Assembly: GCF_018614135.1 (NCBI RefSeq)
Contig: NZ_JAGGOW010000095.1
Coordinates: 1-64,000 of the forward strand
Length of the DNA stretch: 64,000 nucleotides
Direction of reading: 5' to 3'
Source: Streptomyces sp. ISL-66
GTDB lineage: Bacteria; Actinomycetota; Actinomycetes; Streptomycetales; Streptomycetaceae
Numbering within the stretch: the stretch's first letter is position 1; every line of letters starts with the position of its first letter. Under the pieces are notes generated by a model. It ran no database searches and was not told where the DNA came from. It was given only the letters and a program-made list of their open reading frames with translations. Position numbers and translations under genes: made by a program. Positions 9,095 through 17,934 of this stretch are shown here, in pieces.

Positions 9095-9808
9095 ATGTTC
9101 CCTGCATCCTCTGAAGCCGGCCCTCCTGCGATACCCGCCACGCCTCCGCGCCACTACGTCCCCGCCCCGCCGCCCAGGGGTGCTGCGATCACCGGAGCCG
9201 TCCTTTTGGTGGCGGCCCTGGTCATTGGCCTGATGCTCCGTAGCAGCGTCTCGGCCTTCGGGGCTCTGGACGCGCAATGGGCGCAGTGGATGGAGGGTCC
9301 GGAAAGTGGACCGTCGATGGATTTCGCGGGCATCCTCGACCGGATGGGCGGCCCGATGGGGTTGATCGTTCCGCTAGCGCTGATCGGGGTCCTGTGTGTC
9401 TACGGGCGCTGGCGGTCGGGACTGTTCGCCTTCGTTGCCGCCATCCTCGCGAACGTGCTCGTGGTCATACCCCTCAAGCAGGTCGTCGACCGCCCGAGGC
9501 CGCCTCACCCCCTGGTCCTGGTCACCAACGGGTCGTTCCCTTCGGGGCAGGTATTCACCTCCGTGACGCTCGTGATGGTGGCCGCAGTGGTGCTGTTCCC
9601 TCCGAGAGCGCGACGCTGGTGGTGGCTGTTCGGCGCCGCATACGTGGCCGCCATGATGTGGAGCCGTATCTGGCTACACGCCCAGTGGTTCAGCGACACC
9701 GTCGCCGGGGCCATGGCCGGGGCCGGAATCTGCCTCCTCCTGTGGAGGGCCTTCGCCACCCTGCTGGAACGCGAAGCCCTGCGCGCTGCAGCCGGCCGGC
9801 TGTTCTGA
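9095..9808 (+). CDS. PAP2-family membrane phosphatase with altered PSGH motif
   Basis: A 237-residue protein with about five or six hydrophobic segments after a proline-rich N terminus. The three phosphatase motifs are visible: KQVVDRPRP near residue 128, a PSG motif at 149-152, and SRIWLHAQWFSD near 190-201. The second motif reads PSGQ instead of PSGH, so the histidine normally acting as acid/base is replaced by glutamine. A paralogue at 15952-16635 keeps PSGH. This copy may be inactive or altered. PAP2 enzymes dephosphorylate lipid phosphates such as phosphatidic acid or undecaprenyl diphosphate. Confidence 0.82.
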   Translation: MFPASSEAGPPAIPATPPRHYVPAPPPRGAAITGAVLLVAALVIGLMLRSSVSAFGALDAQWAQWMEGPESGPSMDFAGILDRMGGPMGLIVPLALIGVLCVYGRWRSGLFAFVAAILANVLVVIPLKQVVDRPRPPHPLVLVTNGSFPSGQVFTSVTLVMVAAVVLFPPRARRWWWLFGAAYVAAMMWSRIWLHAQWFSDTVAGAMAGAGICLLLWRAFATLLEREALRAAAGRLF

Positions 9809-9829
9809 CGCCCCGAAGACCGTCTATTT

Positions 9830-9860
9830 TCAATTATTGACGTACGTCGAAAACACGCCA
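9830..9860 (+). promoter_or_regulatory. Palindrome upstream of esterase gene
   Basis: The A/T-rich stretch just before the esterase contains ATTGACGTACGTCGAAA, built on the 10-bp palindrome GACGTACGTC at about 9839-9848. It differs from the LacI-type site. It may be an operator for an unidentified regulator, and the TTGACG could serve as a -35 element. Confidence 0.4.
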
Positions 9861-9919
9861 TATGGTCGAGGGTGCGGACGGCGTCTGTGCCGTGCAGCCT
9901 GGATGAGGAAGGAACGCTC

Positions 9920-11467
9920 ATGGACAACACACCGGACCGCACTCCTGTGGTCGACCTGGCGGCAGGTCGGCTGCGAGGCGCGGTCGAAGAGGGCATCGCC
10001 GTCTTTCGGGCGGTGCCGTACGCGGCGCCCCCGGTCGGCCCCCTCCGATGGCGACCGGCGCAGGCACATCCGGGCTGGAGCGGAGTACGCGACGCCACGG
10101 CCGACGGCCCCAGCGCGCCGCAGATGTATATGGAGGGCGGCGACCCCGTTCTCGGCGGCCATGGTTCACCGCCGTTCGACGACGACTGCCTGACCCTGAA
10201 CATCTGGACGCCCGCGGCGGACGGCGGCCGCCGGCCGGTTCTCCTCTGGATCCACGGCGGCGGCTTCGTGTCAGGCTCGGGCTCCCTGCCCAACTACTCG
10301 GGCGAGACCTTCGCCCGCGACGGCGACCTCGTCGTGGTGAGTATCAATTACCGCATCGGACCGCTCGGCTACCTCTACTTCGGGGCCGAAGGACAAGACG
10401 GGCAGGACGACCCGGAGGCCGGGAATTTCTGGCTCACCGACCAGCTTGCCGCACTGCGATGGGTACACGAGAACATCGCGCGCTTCGGCGGCGACCCCGG
10501 CAGCATCACGGTCGCCGGGCAGTCGGGCGGCGCGATGTCCACAGCCGCCCTGGCAGGTCACCCCGAAGCGCAACGCCTGTTCCAGCGCGTCATCCTGCAG
10601 AGCCCGCCCTTTGGCCTGCACATCCCGACACCGGCCGAATATCTGGAGCGGACAGCCGCGTACCTCCAGTTCGCCGGCGCCAACAACGCCGACGAACTCC
10701 GCGATCTGCCCTGGCCGCGGCTGATCGAAGCGGCGGGCGGACTGTTCGGGCACACGATGGAATGGGGCTACTGGCCCACGCCCTTCCTCCCAGTGCGGGA
10801 CGGCGTGACATTGCGGGAGCATCCCGCCCAGACTCTGCTCCACGGAGCGGCTGCGGACATCGACGTCATGATCGGCTGGACCCGCGAGGAAGCGAACTTC
10901 GGCTTCGCGCTGGACGACCGGTACGCCGTGGCAACCCAGGAGCAGGTGCTCGGACGGATAGCGGAAACCTTCGCCGACGACGCCGACGAGGTCTACGACG
11001 CCTACGCCCGCACCCGCCCCGGGGCCCGCCCGGTAGACGTACTCATGGACTTGATCACGGACGAGCTGTTCCGGGTTCCCTGCGTGGAGCTCGCCGAAGC
11101 CCGGGCAGGCGCGGGACGCCCCGTGTGGGCCTATCAGTTCGACCTGCCGACCCCTGCTTGCGGCGGCCGGCTCGCCGCGGCGCACTGCCTGGAACTGCCC
11201 TTCGTGTTCGACAACTTCGACAAGTGGTCCCACGCGCCCCTCATCGAAGGGATCGACCCCGCCCTCCGAGACGGCCTGGCGCAGTCCATGCACCAGGCGT
11301 GGATCGCATTCGTGCGCACGGGCAACCCCAATCACCCCGGCATGCCGACCTGGGAGCGGTACGGGGCGGAGTCGCGCGCCACCATGCGGTTCGACTCCGT
11401 CGTGACCTCCGTGGGCGACCTGGCGGGACACTCGCGCACCCTGCATGAGGGGCGCACGCGGCCGTAG
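9920..11467 (+). CDS. Type-B carboxylesterase
   Basis: A 515-residue cytoplasmic carboxylesterase of the para-nitrobenzyl-esterase type. It opens with FRAVPYAAPPVGPLRW, a family hallmark, followed by DDCLTLNIWTP and the oxyanion-hole loop WIHGGGF. The nucleophile is serine 202 in GQSGGA, a variant of the usual GESAGG-type elbow. The C terminus has the ELPFVFDNFD region near the catalytic histidine (AAHCLELPF). The ATG at 9920 follows GAGGAAGGAA. A second esterase of the same family lies at 34951-36426. The physiological ester is unknown. Confidence 0.88.
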   Translation: MDNTPDRTPVVDLAAGRLRGAVEEGIAVFRAVPYAAPPVGPLRWRPAQAHPGWSGVRDATADGPSAPQMYMEGGDPVLGGHGSPPFDDDCLTLNIWTPAADGGRRPVLLWIHGGGFVSGSGSLPNYSGETFARDGDLVVVSINYRIGPLGYLYFGAEGQDGQDDPEAGNFWLTDQLAALRWVHENIARFGGDPGSITVAGQSGGAMSTAALAGHPEAQRLFQRVILQSPPFGLHIPTPAEYLERTAAYLQFAGANNADELRDLPWPRLIEAAGGLFGHTMEWGYWPTPFLPVRDGVTLREHPAQTLLHGAAADIDVMIGWTREEANFGFALDDRYAVATQEQVLGRIAETFADDADEVYDAYARTRPGARPVDVLMDLITDELFRVPCVELAEARAGAGRPVWAYQFDLPTPACGGRLAAAHCLELPFVFDNFDKWSHAPLIEGIDPALRDGLAQSMHQAWIAFVRTGNPNHPGMPTWERYGAESRATMRFDSVVTSVGDLAGHSRTLHEGRTRP

Positions 11468-11518
11468 GTCGCTCGCACACACCACACAGAGTTCCACCGC
11501 AAACGGCCACCAAACAGC

Positions 11519-11532
11519 GTTACACGTGTAAT
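11519..11532 (+). promoter_or_regulatory. LacI-type operator upstream of GH3 gene
   Basis: GTTACACGTGTAAT matches the recurrent palindrome at 13 of 14 positions. It lies between the esterase stop and the GH3 start, about 185 bp before the latter. Confidence 0.75.
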
Positions 11533-11715
11533 CTTGGTGTGCGGTCGCCTCGGGGGGAGGCGGGGCCGCACCGCCCGGCCCCGGACGCCCGTGGGAGCGT
11601 CCGGGGCCGGGCCACTGAAAGAGCCCGCTCGCCGCGCAGGCTGGGCGCGTCAAATTCGCCCGCATCCTTCTTCCGCATGAGTCCCGGCTCGTGCCACGAA
11701 ATGGAGCAAGCACCC

Positions 11716-13581
11716 ATGTCGCACACTCCGGCGGCTCGGCCGCGACTGCTGACCTCTCCGGACGGCACGCCGTTTCGGGATTTGAACGGTAACGGTGTCA
11801 TGGAGCCCTACGAGGACCAGCGTCGGCCGGTCGACGAGCGGGTGGCCGACCTCCTGCGGCGCATGACGCTCGAGGAGAAGGCGGGCATGCTCTTCCAGAC
11901 CATGATCGCCATCAACGCCGACGGGACTCTGGTCGAACCAGAGGCGGGAGCCCCTGACAGTGACCCGATGCGTGCCTCTACCACCGCCATGGTGACGGGC
12001 AAGCTGATGAACCACTTCAACCTGTTCGGCGCCGCGGCCCCGCGTCGCATGGCGGAGTGGAACAACCGTCTGCAGGACCTGGCCGCCGCGAACCGTCTGG
12101 GCATCCCGGTGACCATCTCCACCGATCCCCGCAACAGCTTCGTCGACAATCCTGCCGCCAGTGTGCACACCGAGGGTTTCTCGCTGTGGCCCGAGCCGCT
12201 GGGGCTGGCGGCCGTCGGTGACGGGGAACTGGCGCGCCTGCAGGGCGACATCATCCGCCGCGAGTACCTCGCGGTCGGCATCCGCCTCGCCCTGCACCCC
12301 ATGGCGGATCTCGCCACCGAACCCCGGTGGCCGCGGGTCATGGGCACCTTCGGCTCCGACGCCCAGACCGCCGCCCGCATGGTCGCCGCCCATGTCCGCG
12401 GCCTCCAGGGGGAAGCCCTCGGCCGTACCAGCGTCGCGGCCATGACCAAGCACTTCCCCGGCGCCGGTCCGCAGAAGGACGGCGAGGACGCCCACTTCCC
12501 CTACGGCCGTGAACAGGTCTATCCCGGCGACAACTTCGACTACCACCTGATCCCCTTCGAAGCGGCCTTCGAAGCGGGGACCTCGCAGATCATGCCGTAC
12601 TACGCACTCCCGGTCGGCACCGAGTACGAGGAGATCGGGTTCGGCTTCAACAAGGACGTCATCACTGGCCTGCTCCGCGAGAAGTACGGCTTCGACGGCA
12701 TCGTCTGCACCGACTGGGGCCTGGTCACGGACACCGAGATCTTCGGTGCCCCCTTCCCCGCACGGGCCTGGGGCGCCGAGCATCTGGACCGCCTGACCCG
12801 CGTGGAGCGCATCATCGAAGCCGGCGCGGACCAGCTCGGTGGCGAAGCAGCTCCGGAACTCATCGTTGAACTGGTGCGCACAGGCCGCGTCACGGCCGAT
12901 CGGATCGACGAATCGGTGGCACGCCTGCTGCGGGAGAAGTTCGTTCTCGGCCTCTTCGACGACCCGTACGTCGACCCCGACAAGGCCGCACAGATCTGCG
13001 GCAACGCGGAATTCACGGCCGTCGGCCTTAACGCCCAGAGCCGTTCCATCACTGTCCTGAAGGACCGCCCCGACGACGCCACCGCACCGCTGCTGCCTCT
13101 GGAGCCCGGCGTCCGGCTGTACGCGCAGGGCATCGATCCCCCCGTAGCCGCGCGGTACGCCACGGTAGTGACCACTTTGGAAGAGGCCGACGTGGCCGTC
13201 CTGCGTATCGCCACTCCTCACGACAACACCCGGACATCGGGATTCGAGTCCTTCTTCCGGGCGGGCCGCCTCGACTTCACCGAAGAGGAACGGGGACCCA
13301 TCCTCGCCGTCACGACAGCCGTACCCACGGTCGTCGACATCTTCCTCGACCGTGCAGCGGTCATACCGGAGATCGCCGATGCCGCGGCGGCACTGGTTGC
13401 GAACTACGGGGCGTCGGACACAGCGCTGCTCGACGTGCTCTTCGGCCGCACGAAGCCAGAGGGCAGTCTGCCGTTCGAGTTGCCGCGCTCGATGGAAAGC
13501 GTCATCGCGGGGAACGAGGACGTGCCCAACGACTCGGTGGACCCGCTGTTCGCGTATGGCCACGGTCTGCGCCTGAGCTGA
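11716..13581 (+). CDS. Glycoside hydrolase family 3 protein (beta-glucosidase type)
   Basis: A 621-residue enzyme with the GH3 TIM-barrel and alpha/beta sandwich order. The N-terminal part has RMTLEEKAGML, ISTDPRN and TKHFPGAG. The catalytic nucleophile is Asp 333 in VCTDWG. The C-terminal sandwich ends with LPFELPRSMESV and DPLFAYGHGL. No signal peptide is seen, so it probably acts on imported glycosides. The ATG at 11716 has GGAGCAAG upstream. A LacI-type operator lies in front and a strong hairpin follows. Because it shares the operator with two MFS permeases and hydrolases, I infer that it cleaves the inducing glycoside. Confidence 0.88.
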   Translation: MSHTPAARPRLLTSPDGTPFRDLNGNGVMEPYEDQRRPVDERVADLLRRMTLEEKAGMLFQTMIAINADGTLVEPEAGAPDSDPMRASTTAMVTGKLMNHFNLFGAAAPRRMAEWNNRLQDLAAANRLGIPVTISTDPRNSFVDNPAASVHTEGFSLWPEPLGLAAVGDGELARLQGDIIRREYLAVGIRLALHPMADLATEPRWPRVMGTFGSDAQTAARMVAAHVRGLQGEALGRTSVAAMTKHFPGAGPQKDGEDAHFPYGREQVYPGDNFDYHLIPFEAAFEAGTSQIMPYYALPVGTEYEEIGFGFNKDVITGLLREKYGFDGIVCTDWGLVTDTEIFGAPFPARAWGAEHLDRLTRVERIIEAGADQLGGEAAPELIVELVRTGRVTADRIDESVARLLREKFVLGLFDDPYVDPDKAAQICGNAEFTAVGLNAQSRSITVLKDRPDDATAPLLPLEPGVRLYAQGIDPPVAARYATVVTTLEEADVAVLRIATPHDNTRTSGFESFFRAGRLDFTEEERGPILAVTTAVPTVVDIFLDRAAVIPEIADAAAALVANYGASDTALLDVLFGRTKPEGSLPFELPRSMESVIAGNEDVPNDSVDPLFAYGHGLRLS

Positions 13582-13596
13582 TCCCAGCTCGATCGG

Positions 13597-13634
13597 GAGG
13601 GTGGCAGCTGCCTCAAGGGGCGGCTGCCACCCTC
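13597..13634 (+). terminator. Hairpin terminator after GH3 gene
   Basis: GAGGGTGGCAGCTG at 13597-13610 pairs with CGGCTGCCACCCTC at 13621-13634, with 13 of 14 pairs and a 10-base loop. It begins 16 bases past the GH3 stop. Confidence 0.8.
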
Positions 13635-13790
13635 GATGCGTGTGCGGCCGGCGCCGACACGCAGGAGAGGAGCCCCGCTACCAGCCGGACATGGAGTCCC
13701 ACCAGCCCCAGCGCTGCGGTTCTTGGTCGACGTCGGGGGAGCCGTCCTCCGGGTGCCTTTCCGGTACCCCCCTCACCGCCCCGGAGAACG

Positions 13791-14674
13791 TCACGCTGGA
13801 AGGATCGGGCGGGGGAAAGACGGCCGGAACACCGTCGGCAGGCCGGCGGGGACGGCGCCCCACAGGGAGGGCTGCCAGCGCAAGGCTGTGTCGGGGGCCC
13901 CGGAACGGATCTCGATGAGCCGGTGCGGCAGCACGTCCACGGCCGTCTCGACGATCAGCCTCGCCGTCTCCTTGGCGGGGCACCCGTGAGCCCCGGTACC
14001 GAAGGCCAGGTGTGCGCGGTGGCTGGCGAGACTGCCTGCCCCGTGGATGCCGGGGTCCGTGTGCGCGGCGGCCAGGCAGGGTATGAGGAGATCGCCCGCG
14101 GCGATCCGGCTTCCGGCCAAGGTGACATCGCTTCTCGCCCAGCGCCCGGCGATATGGGAGAGCGGGGCGCCGGCCAACAGTGCCCGGTCGGCGGCGTCGA
14201 AGACCGTCAGCTGACCAGCGCGCTCAGCGTGGAGGCCTCGGAGTTCGCGAGGCCGAGCAGCTGCCCGAACACCGACCACACCAGGGGCTGCCCGTACTGG
14301 GTCACAAGATCGGCAGGCCTTGCATTGCCCAGCCGTCCACGATGGCCTCGGCCCGCTGCCTGACCGACGTGCGCAGCAACCGCACGTCGACACGGCCGGG
14401 TGCCTCCGTCACAACCTGCCGCTGTCGGCGATGCGGCTGATCGTCGAGCCGGTTCAGGGCCGGACGCCAGCCCAGGATCGGCAGCAGGGAGGAGGTCTCG
14501 GGAATCAGCCCCTCGGCAAGCGCCTTCCAACGCCGTGGGTCGCTGGAGAAGTGCCGTTCGTTCCATACGAGTTCCAGCACTTCCTGAAACCCCAGCACAA
14601 GCCATGCCTCTACTCCGGGGGGCCAGTTCGACGGGGGCGACGCCCCCAGCGCTGCCGCAGCGGACCGTACACAT
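13791..14674 (-). pseudogene. Cytochrome P450 remnant, frameshifted and internally deleted
   Basis: The upstream part (about 14302-14598, minus strand) reads GFQEVLELVWNERHFSSDP and ALAEGLIPETSSLLP, typical of the N-terminal half of conservon-type actinobacterial P450s. Another frame continues with LVWSVFGQLLGL. The downstream part (about 13800-14200) reads ARSDVTLAGSRIAAGDLL, AAAHTDPGIH and the haem-binding FGTGAHGCPA with its cysteine. The I-helix and ExxR region are missing and at least two frame changes occur. About 290 of the usual 400 or more residues remain. Confidence 0.75.
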
Positions 14675-14767
14675 CGCGCGGATGGAACGCGGCGAGCGCG
14701 AGAAGCGTCAAACTATCGAGGATAAATGGCGAGAGTCAATATCGCTTCACCTTGCGATCTCCTTTTA

Positions 14768-14781
14768 GTAACGCGTGTAAC
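14768..14781 (+). promoter_or_regulatory. LacI-type operator at lacI-family gene (autoregulation)
   Basis: GTAACGCGTGTAAC matches GTTACACGTGTAAC at 12 of 14 positions. It lies about 50 bp before the regulator's ATG, as expected for autorepression. Confidence 0.65.
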
Positions 14782-14829
14782 CTGGTAGGGAGAAGCGGCT
14801 CGTCGGCTGCAGGGAGAGAGAAGGACGTC

Positions 14830-15837
14830 ATGGCCGAAGAGATGCCCGCCAAATCCGCCATCACCAGCGCAGATGTGGCCCGGCTGGCCGGGGTCTCCCG
14901 CGCCACCGTGTCCTTCGTGCTCAACAACACTCAGGGGCACCGGGTCAGCGACGGCACCAAGGCCCGCGTTCTGGCCGCAGCCAAGGACCTGGGCTACGTC
15001 CCGCACGCGGCCGCACGATCCCTGCGTGCCGGACGCAGCAATCTGGTCCTGATGCCTGCATCGATCTCTGCCATCGGCCGCCTGGTCAGCGACTGGGTGG
15101 ACGACCTGCACAGTGAACTCGACCGGCACGGATACACCACGGTGCTCCACGCCGGCCGTTTTCCCGATGCGGTGACGGCCGCTCGCTCATGGGCCGAGTT
15201 GCGGCCCACGGCAGTCCTGGCCATGGACGGCGACCGGCTCACCCCTCAGGCCGCGGACCTGCTGCGCCGCGCCGGCATCCGAGGGTTGCTCGCCTTCGGC
15301 TCCCATCCAGTGGAGGGCGTCCATACCGTGCCGTTCGACCACGCCGCCATCGGCGCCGCGGCCACGGAGCACCTCATCGCACGGGGACGTAACAGGATCG
15401 CGGTGGTCATGCCGCAGGAGCGCGGCCTCCAGGCCTTCGCCCGTCCTCGGCTGTCCGGCGCCCAAGCGGTCGCCGCCCGGCACATGGCCACCGTTACGCC
15501 CGTTGAACTCTCCTACACCAGCGAGTCCGCCACGGCCTTGGCCAAGCGGTGGGCCGATATGGACCTGGACGCGGTCTTCGCCTTCAATGACGAGTACGCC
15601 GCTCTCTTGACGCATGCGCTCCAGGCCCAAGGCATCTCGATTCCGGGCGATGTGGCGCTCGTCGGGTCCGACGATCTCGTACTTTCGGCTCTGCAGCAGC
15701 CTCCGCTCACCACGATCCGCCTCGACCTGCCCTCGCCGGCCCTCATTGCAGATACGCTCCACGAACTGATCGAGAAGGGGACGGCGCCACCGGTGCCTGG
15801 CATGGAAGCCGTTGTGGTCCATCGCCAGACCTCATGA
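14830..15837 (+). CDS. LacI-family transcriptional regulator
   Basis: A 335-residue repressor. The N-terminal helix-turn-helix reads DVARLAGVSRATVSFVLNN, followed by the hinge helix region AARSLRAGRSN. The ligand-binding domain has the periplasmic-binding fold typical of the family (VVMPQERGLQAFARPR, AVFAFNDEYAALL). The recognition helix is almost identical to that of the regulator at 54042-55082, so both should bind the same palindrome. The ATG at 14830 is the only start that leaves a normal-length N terminus. It likely represses the dispersed MFS, GH3 and hydrolase genes with GTTACACGTGTAAC-like sites. Confidence 0.9.
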   Translation: MAEEMPAKSAITSADVARLAGVSRATVSFVLNNTQGHRVSDGTKARVLAAAKDLGYVPHAAARSLRAGRSNLVLMPASISAIGRLVSDWVDDLHSELDRHGYTTVLHAGRFPDAVTAARSWAELRPTAVLAMDGDRLTPQAADLLRRAGIRGLLAFGSHPVEGVHTVPFDHAAIGAAATEHLIARGRNRIAVVMPQERGLQAFARPRLSGAQAVAARHMATVTPVELSYTSESATALAKRWADMDLDAVFAFNDEYAALLTHALQAQGISIPGDVALVGSDDLVLSALQQPPLTTIRLDLPSPALIADTLHELIEKGTAPPVPGMEAVVVHRQTS

Positions 15838-15951
15838 GTCCTCTCACCTGGTCGCGCGCGTTCCCGACCCGTGAGAGAGGACTGCGCCTCGGCCTCCCTC
15901 GGCGCATCTGACGAATGCGGCGACCCGCCGTGCGCAGACGCAGGTGGGCGC

Positions 15952-16635
15952 TTAGCCTTCCCGCGCCAGCCTGTGCCGGAATATCCACCACGTCAGCATC
16001 GCGGTGCCGGCGCCGGCCGCAGCGCCGGCGACTGTGTCGCTGAGCCAGTGCGCATGAAGCCACGTGCGGCTCCACACCATTGCCAACGTGAACAGCGTCC
16101 CCCCGAGCCACCACGCGCGCCGCCGGGCGGCCGGCACCAGCAGAGCGCCGACCATCACCACGAGCATCGCTGCCCCGGCGGCGTGTCCCGAGGGGAAGGA
16201 GCCGTGGTCCACCCGGACCATCGGGTTCTCCGGACGCGGCCGGTCAACCAGGAACTTGAGGACCTGAACGACCAGCATGCTTCCGCCGACGTACGTGGTG
16301 AGCAGGTAGAACACCGATCCCCAGCGTTTGCGGGCCATCAGGAAGACCAGCAGAGCGAGGGGCACGACCACGCCGAGCGGACCGCCGAACCAGTTCAAGG
16401 CGGCGGCCACGACGCCGTAGAGGCCCCCATGAGGACCTCCCATCCACGACAGCCAGCGCTCGTCCAGACCCTGGAAGGGCGGCCGCTGCGGATCGGCGTG
16501 CACGCTGACCCCCAGCAGGGCCGTGACGAGGAGGAAGAAGACTCCCAGTCGTAGAACTCCGATTCGCGGCGGAACAGTTGTGGGCCGGCGGCGGCCGGCC
16601 GCGGGAGTGATTGAAGAGTCGAGCGTGCGGGACAT
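15952..16635 (-). CDS. PAP2-family membrane phosphatase
   Basis: A 227-residue membrane protein with about six hydrophobic segments. All three PAP2 motifs are intact: KFLVDRPRP, FPSGH, and SRTWLHAHWLSD. It is a paralogue of the protein at 9095-9808, sharing the loop order and the WLHA-W-SDTVAGA stretch, but it keeps the catalytic PSGH histidine. The start at 16635 is preceded by GAGAGG. It probably dephosphorylates a lipid phosphate at the membrane. It is convergent with the lacI gene and in the same direction as the esterase behind it. Confidence 0.85.
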   Translation of the reverse strand: MSRTLDSSITPAAGRRRPTTVPPRIGVLRLGVFFLLVTALLGVSVHADPQRPPFQGLDERWLSWMGGPHGGLYGVVAAALNWFGGPLGVVVPLALLVFLMARKRWGSVFYLLTTYVGGSMLVVQVLKFLVDRPRPENPMVRVDHGSFPSGHAAGAAMLVVMVGALLVPAARRRAWWLGGTLFTLAMVWSRTWLHAHWLSDTVAGAAAGAGTAMLTWWIFRHRLAREG

Positions 16636-16743
16636 GAGAGCCTCTCGAGGCCGTATGTTTCGGCGGCCGGATGAGTATCGGGAGACGGTGTGGGACGCAG
16701 CGCAGCCGCGACCCACACCGGAGACAGCGCCAGCAGTGGTGGA

Positions 16744-17679
16744 TCAGGTGCTCAAGTGGCGGGTCAGGAATGCGACGCCCGCGCTGACGATGGGGGTGAC
16801 GTCAGGGACGCCGAGGAAAATGTGGTCCGCTCCCTCGACGGGCTGAAGGGTGACGTCGCCGCCTGCGTCCTCTAGGGCTTGGGCGAGCAGCACGCTCTGG
16901 CTGTACGGGACAAGGCCGTCGCTTGTTCCGTGAACCAGGAGGAACGGGGGGAGGGCTGTCCCGTCCGCGTAGGTGACGGGGCTCGCGGCCCGCGCCAGCT
17001 CCGGGCGCTCCTCAGCGTTTCCGCCCAGCAGCGCGGCGTACGGGTCGGGGAACTCGACGCCGGGCGGCACCGGCATCGGGTGCGATAGGAGGGCTACGAT
17101 CTCGGAAACTCCGTACCAGTCCACAACCGCCTTCACCGCGGTGTCGCCTGCCCCCACTCCCTCCGTGCCCTCCAGGGCAGCACCGTCGGGACTTCCGGAA
17201 CGTACGAGTCCGGCGAGAGCGGCGAGGTGGCCTCCTGCCGACTCGCCCCAGACCCCGATCCGCTCCGGATCGATACCGAATACGTCGGCGAAGTGCCGGA
17301 CGTACCGGATGGCAGCCTTCACGTCATGCAGCTGCGCCGGGAAAGGCGCCTCAAGGCTGTGCCGGTAGTCGATGCTGACCAGCGCGAGTCCGGCTCCGAG
17401 GACCGCACCGTGCAGCAGAGCGGCGGGAACAGTCGGCGGGGGGTAGCGCCGGTCACCGTCCAGCCAGCCTCCGCCGTGGATCCAGACGACGGCAGGCACC
17501 GGGCCATCAACCGGCGGTACGTGGACATCGAGCAGGCGGGGGCGGTACCCGGGGGTCGTGGCGTAGGTGGCCCCGTCGAAACGGCGCACCCCGCCCTCGG
17601 CCACGGTGGGCGGCACAGGCTGGCCGTAGGGCGGCGGCGGCCATGCCAGGTCGAGCTCGGCCGGAGGTGATTGCGTCAT
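16744..17679 (-). CDS. Alpha/beta hydrolase, acetyl-esterase (HSL/BD-FAE) type
   Basis: A 311-residue cytoplasmic esterase. It has the oxyanion-hole motif WIHGGGW, the nucleophile elbow WGESAGG with Ser 147, a downstream HGTSDGLVPY carrying the acid, and EGADHIFLG with the histidine. This is the layout of the HSL-like acetyl-esterase and feruloyl-esterase relatives. A longer frame exists, but the ATG at 17679 gives a normal N terminus. A perfect GTTACACGTGTAAC palindrome lies 135 bp upstream, so it belongs to the predicted LacI regulon. Removing acyl groups from an imported glycoside would suit that role. Confidence 0.85.
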   Translation of the reverse strand: MTQSPPAELDLAWPPPPYGQPVPPTVAEGGVRRFDGATYATTPGYRPRLLDVHVPPVDGPVPAVVWIHGGGWLDGDRRYPPPTVPAALLHGAVLGAGLALVSIDYRHSLEAPFPAQLHDVKAAIRYVRHFADVFGIDPERIGVWGESAGGHLAALAGLVRSGSPDGAALEGTEGVGAGDTAVKAVVDWYGVSEIVALLSHPMPVPPGVEFPDPYAALLGGNAEERPELARAASPVTYADGTALPPFLLVHGTSDGLVPYSQSVLLAQALEDAGGDVTLQPVEGADHIFLGVPDVTPIVSAGVAFLTRHLST

Positions 17680-17813
17680 GGATGCCCTTTCGCATCGAGG
17701 AGAGCGACGTTTCGGCTCGCGAAGGGATTCGGATGCCCTGACGACGCCCGACCTCATACGTTCGTAACGTTTGTCCGAAATCCTTGCGTCCCGCGTCAGG
17801 AGATGCCTAGCAT

Positions 17814-17827
17814 GTTACACGTGTAAC
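17814..17827 (-). promoter_or_regulatory. Perfect LacI-type palindrome
   Basis: GTTACACGTGTAAC is a perfect 14-bp inverted repeat and the best copy in the window. It lies between the leftward esterase (start 17679) and the rightward small ATPase (start 17935) and could serve either. Confidence 0.8.
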
Positions 17828-17889
17828 AGCAGCGGGAAGAGTGGCTGCCCGGATTTTGACGCCAGCTGCTCACCCCTGCTCCAAGCGTT

Positions 17890-17903
17890 GTTACACGAGC
17901 TAT
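17890..17903 (+). promoter_or_regulatory. LacI-type half-site
   Basis: GTTACACGAGCTAT keeps the left half and centre of the recurrent palindrome but not the right half. It lies 76 bp from the perfect copy and 32 bp before the ATPase start, so it could be an auxiliary operator. Confidence 0.4.
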
Positions 17904-17934
17904 CAGGCTTCTCCCCCTCCATTCGGGAGCCCCC

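Noticed and set aside
13791..14674. A functional P450 gene
   Set aside because: The pieces lie in different frames and the I-helix and ExxR regions are missing.
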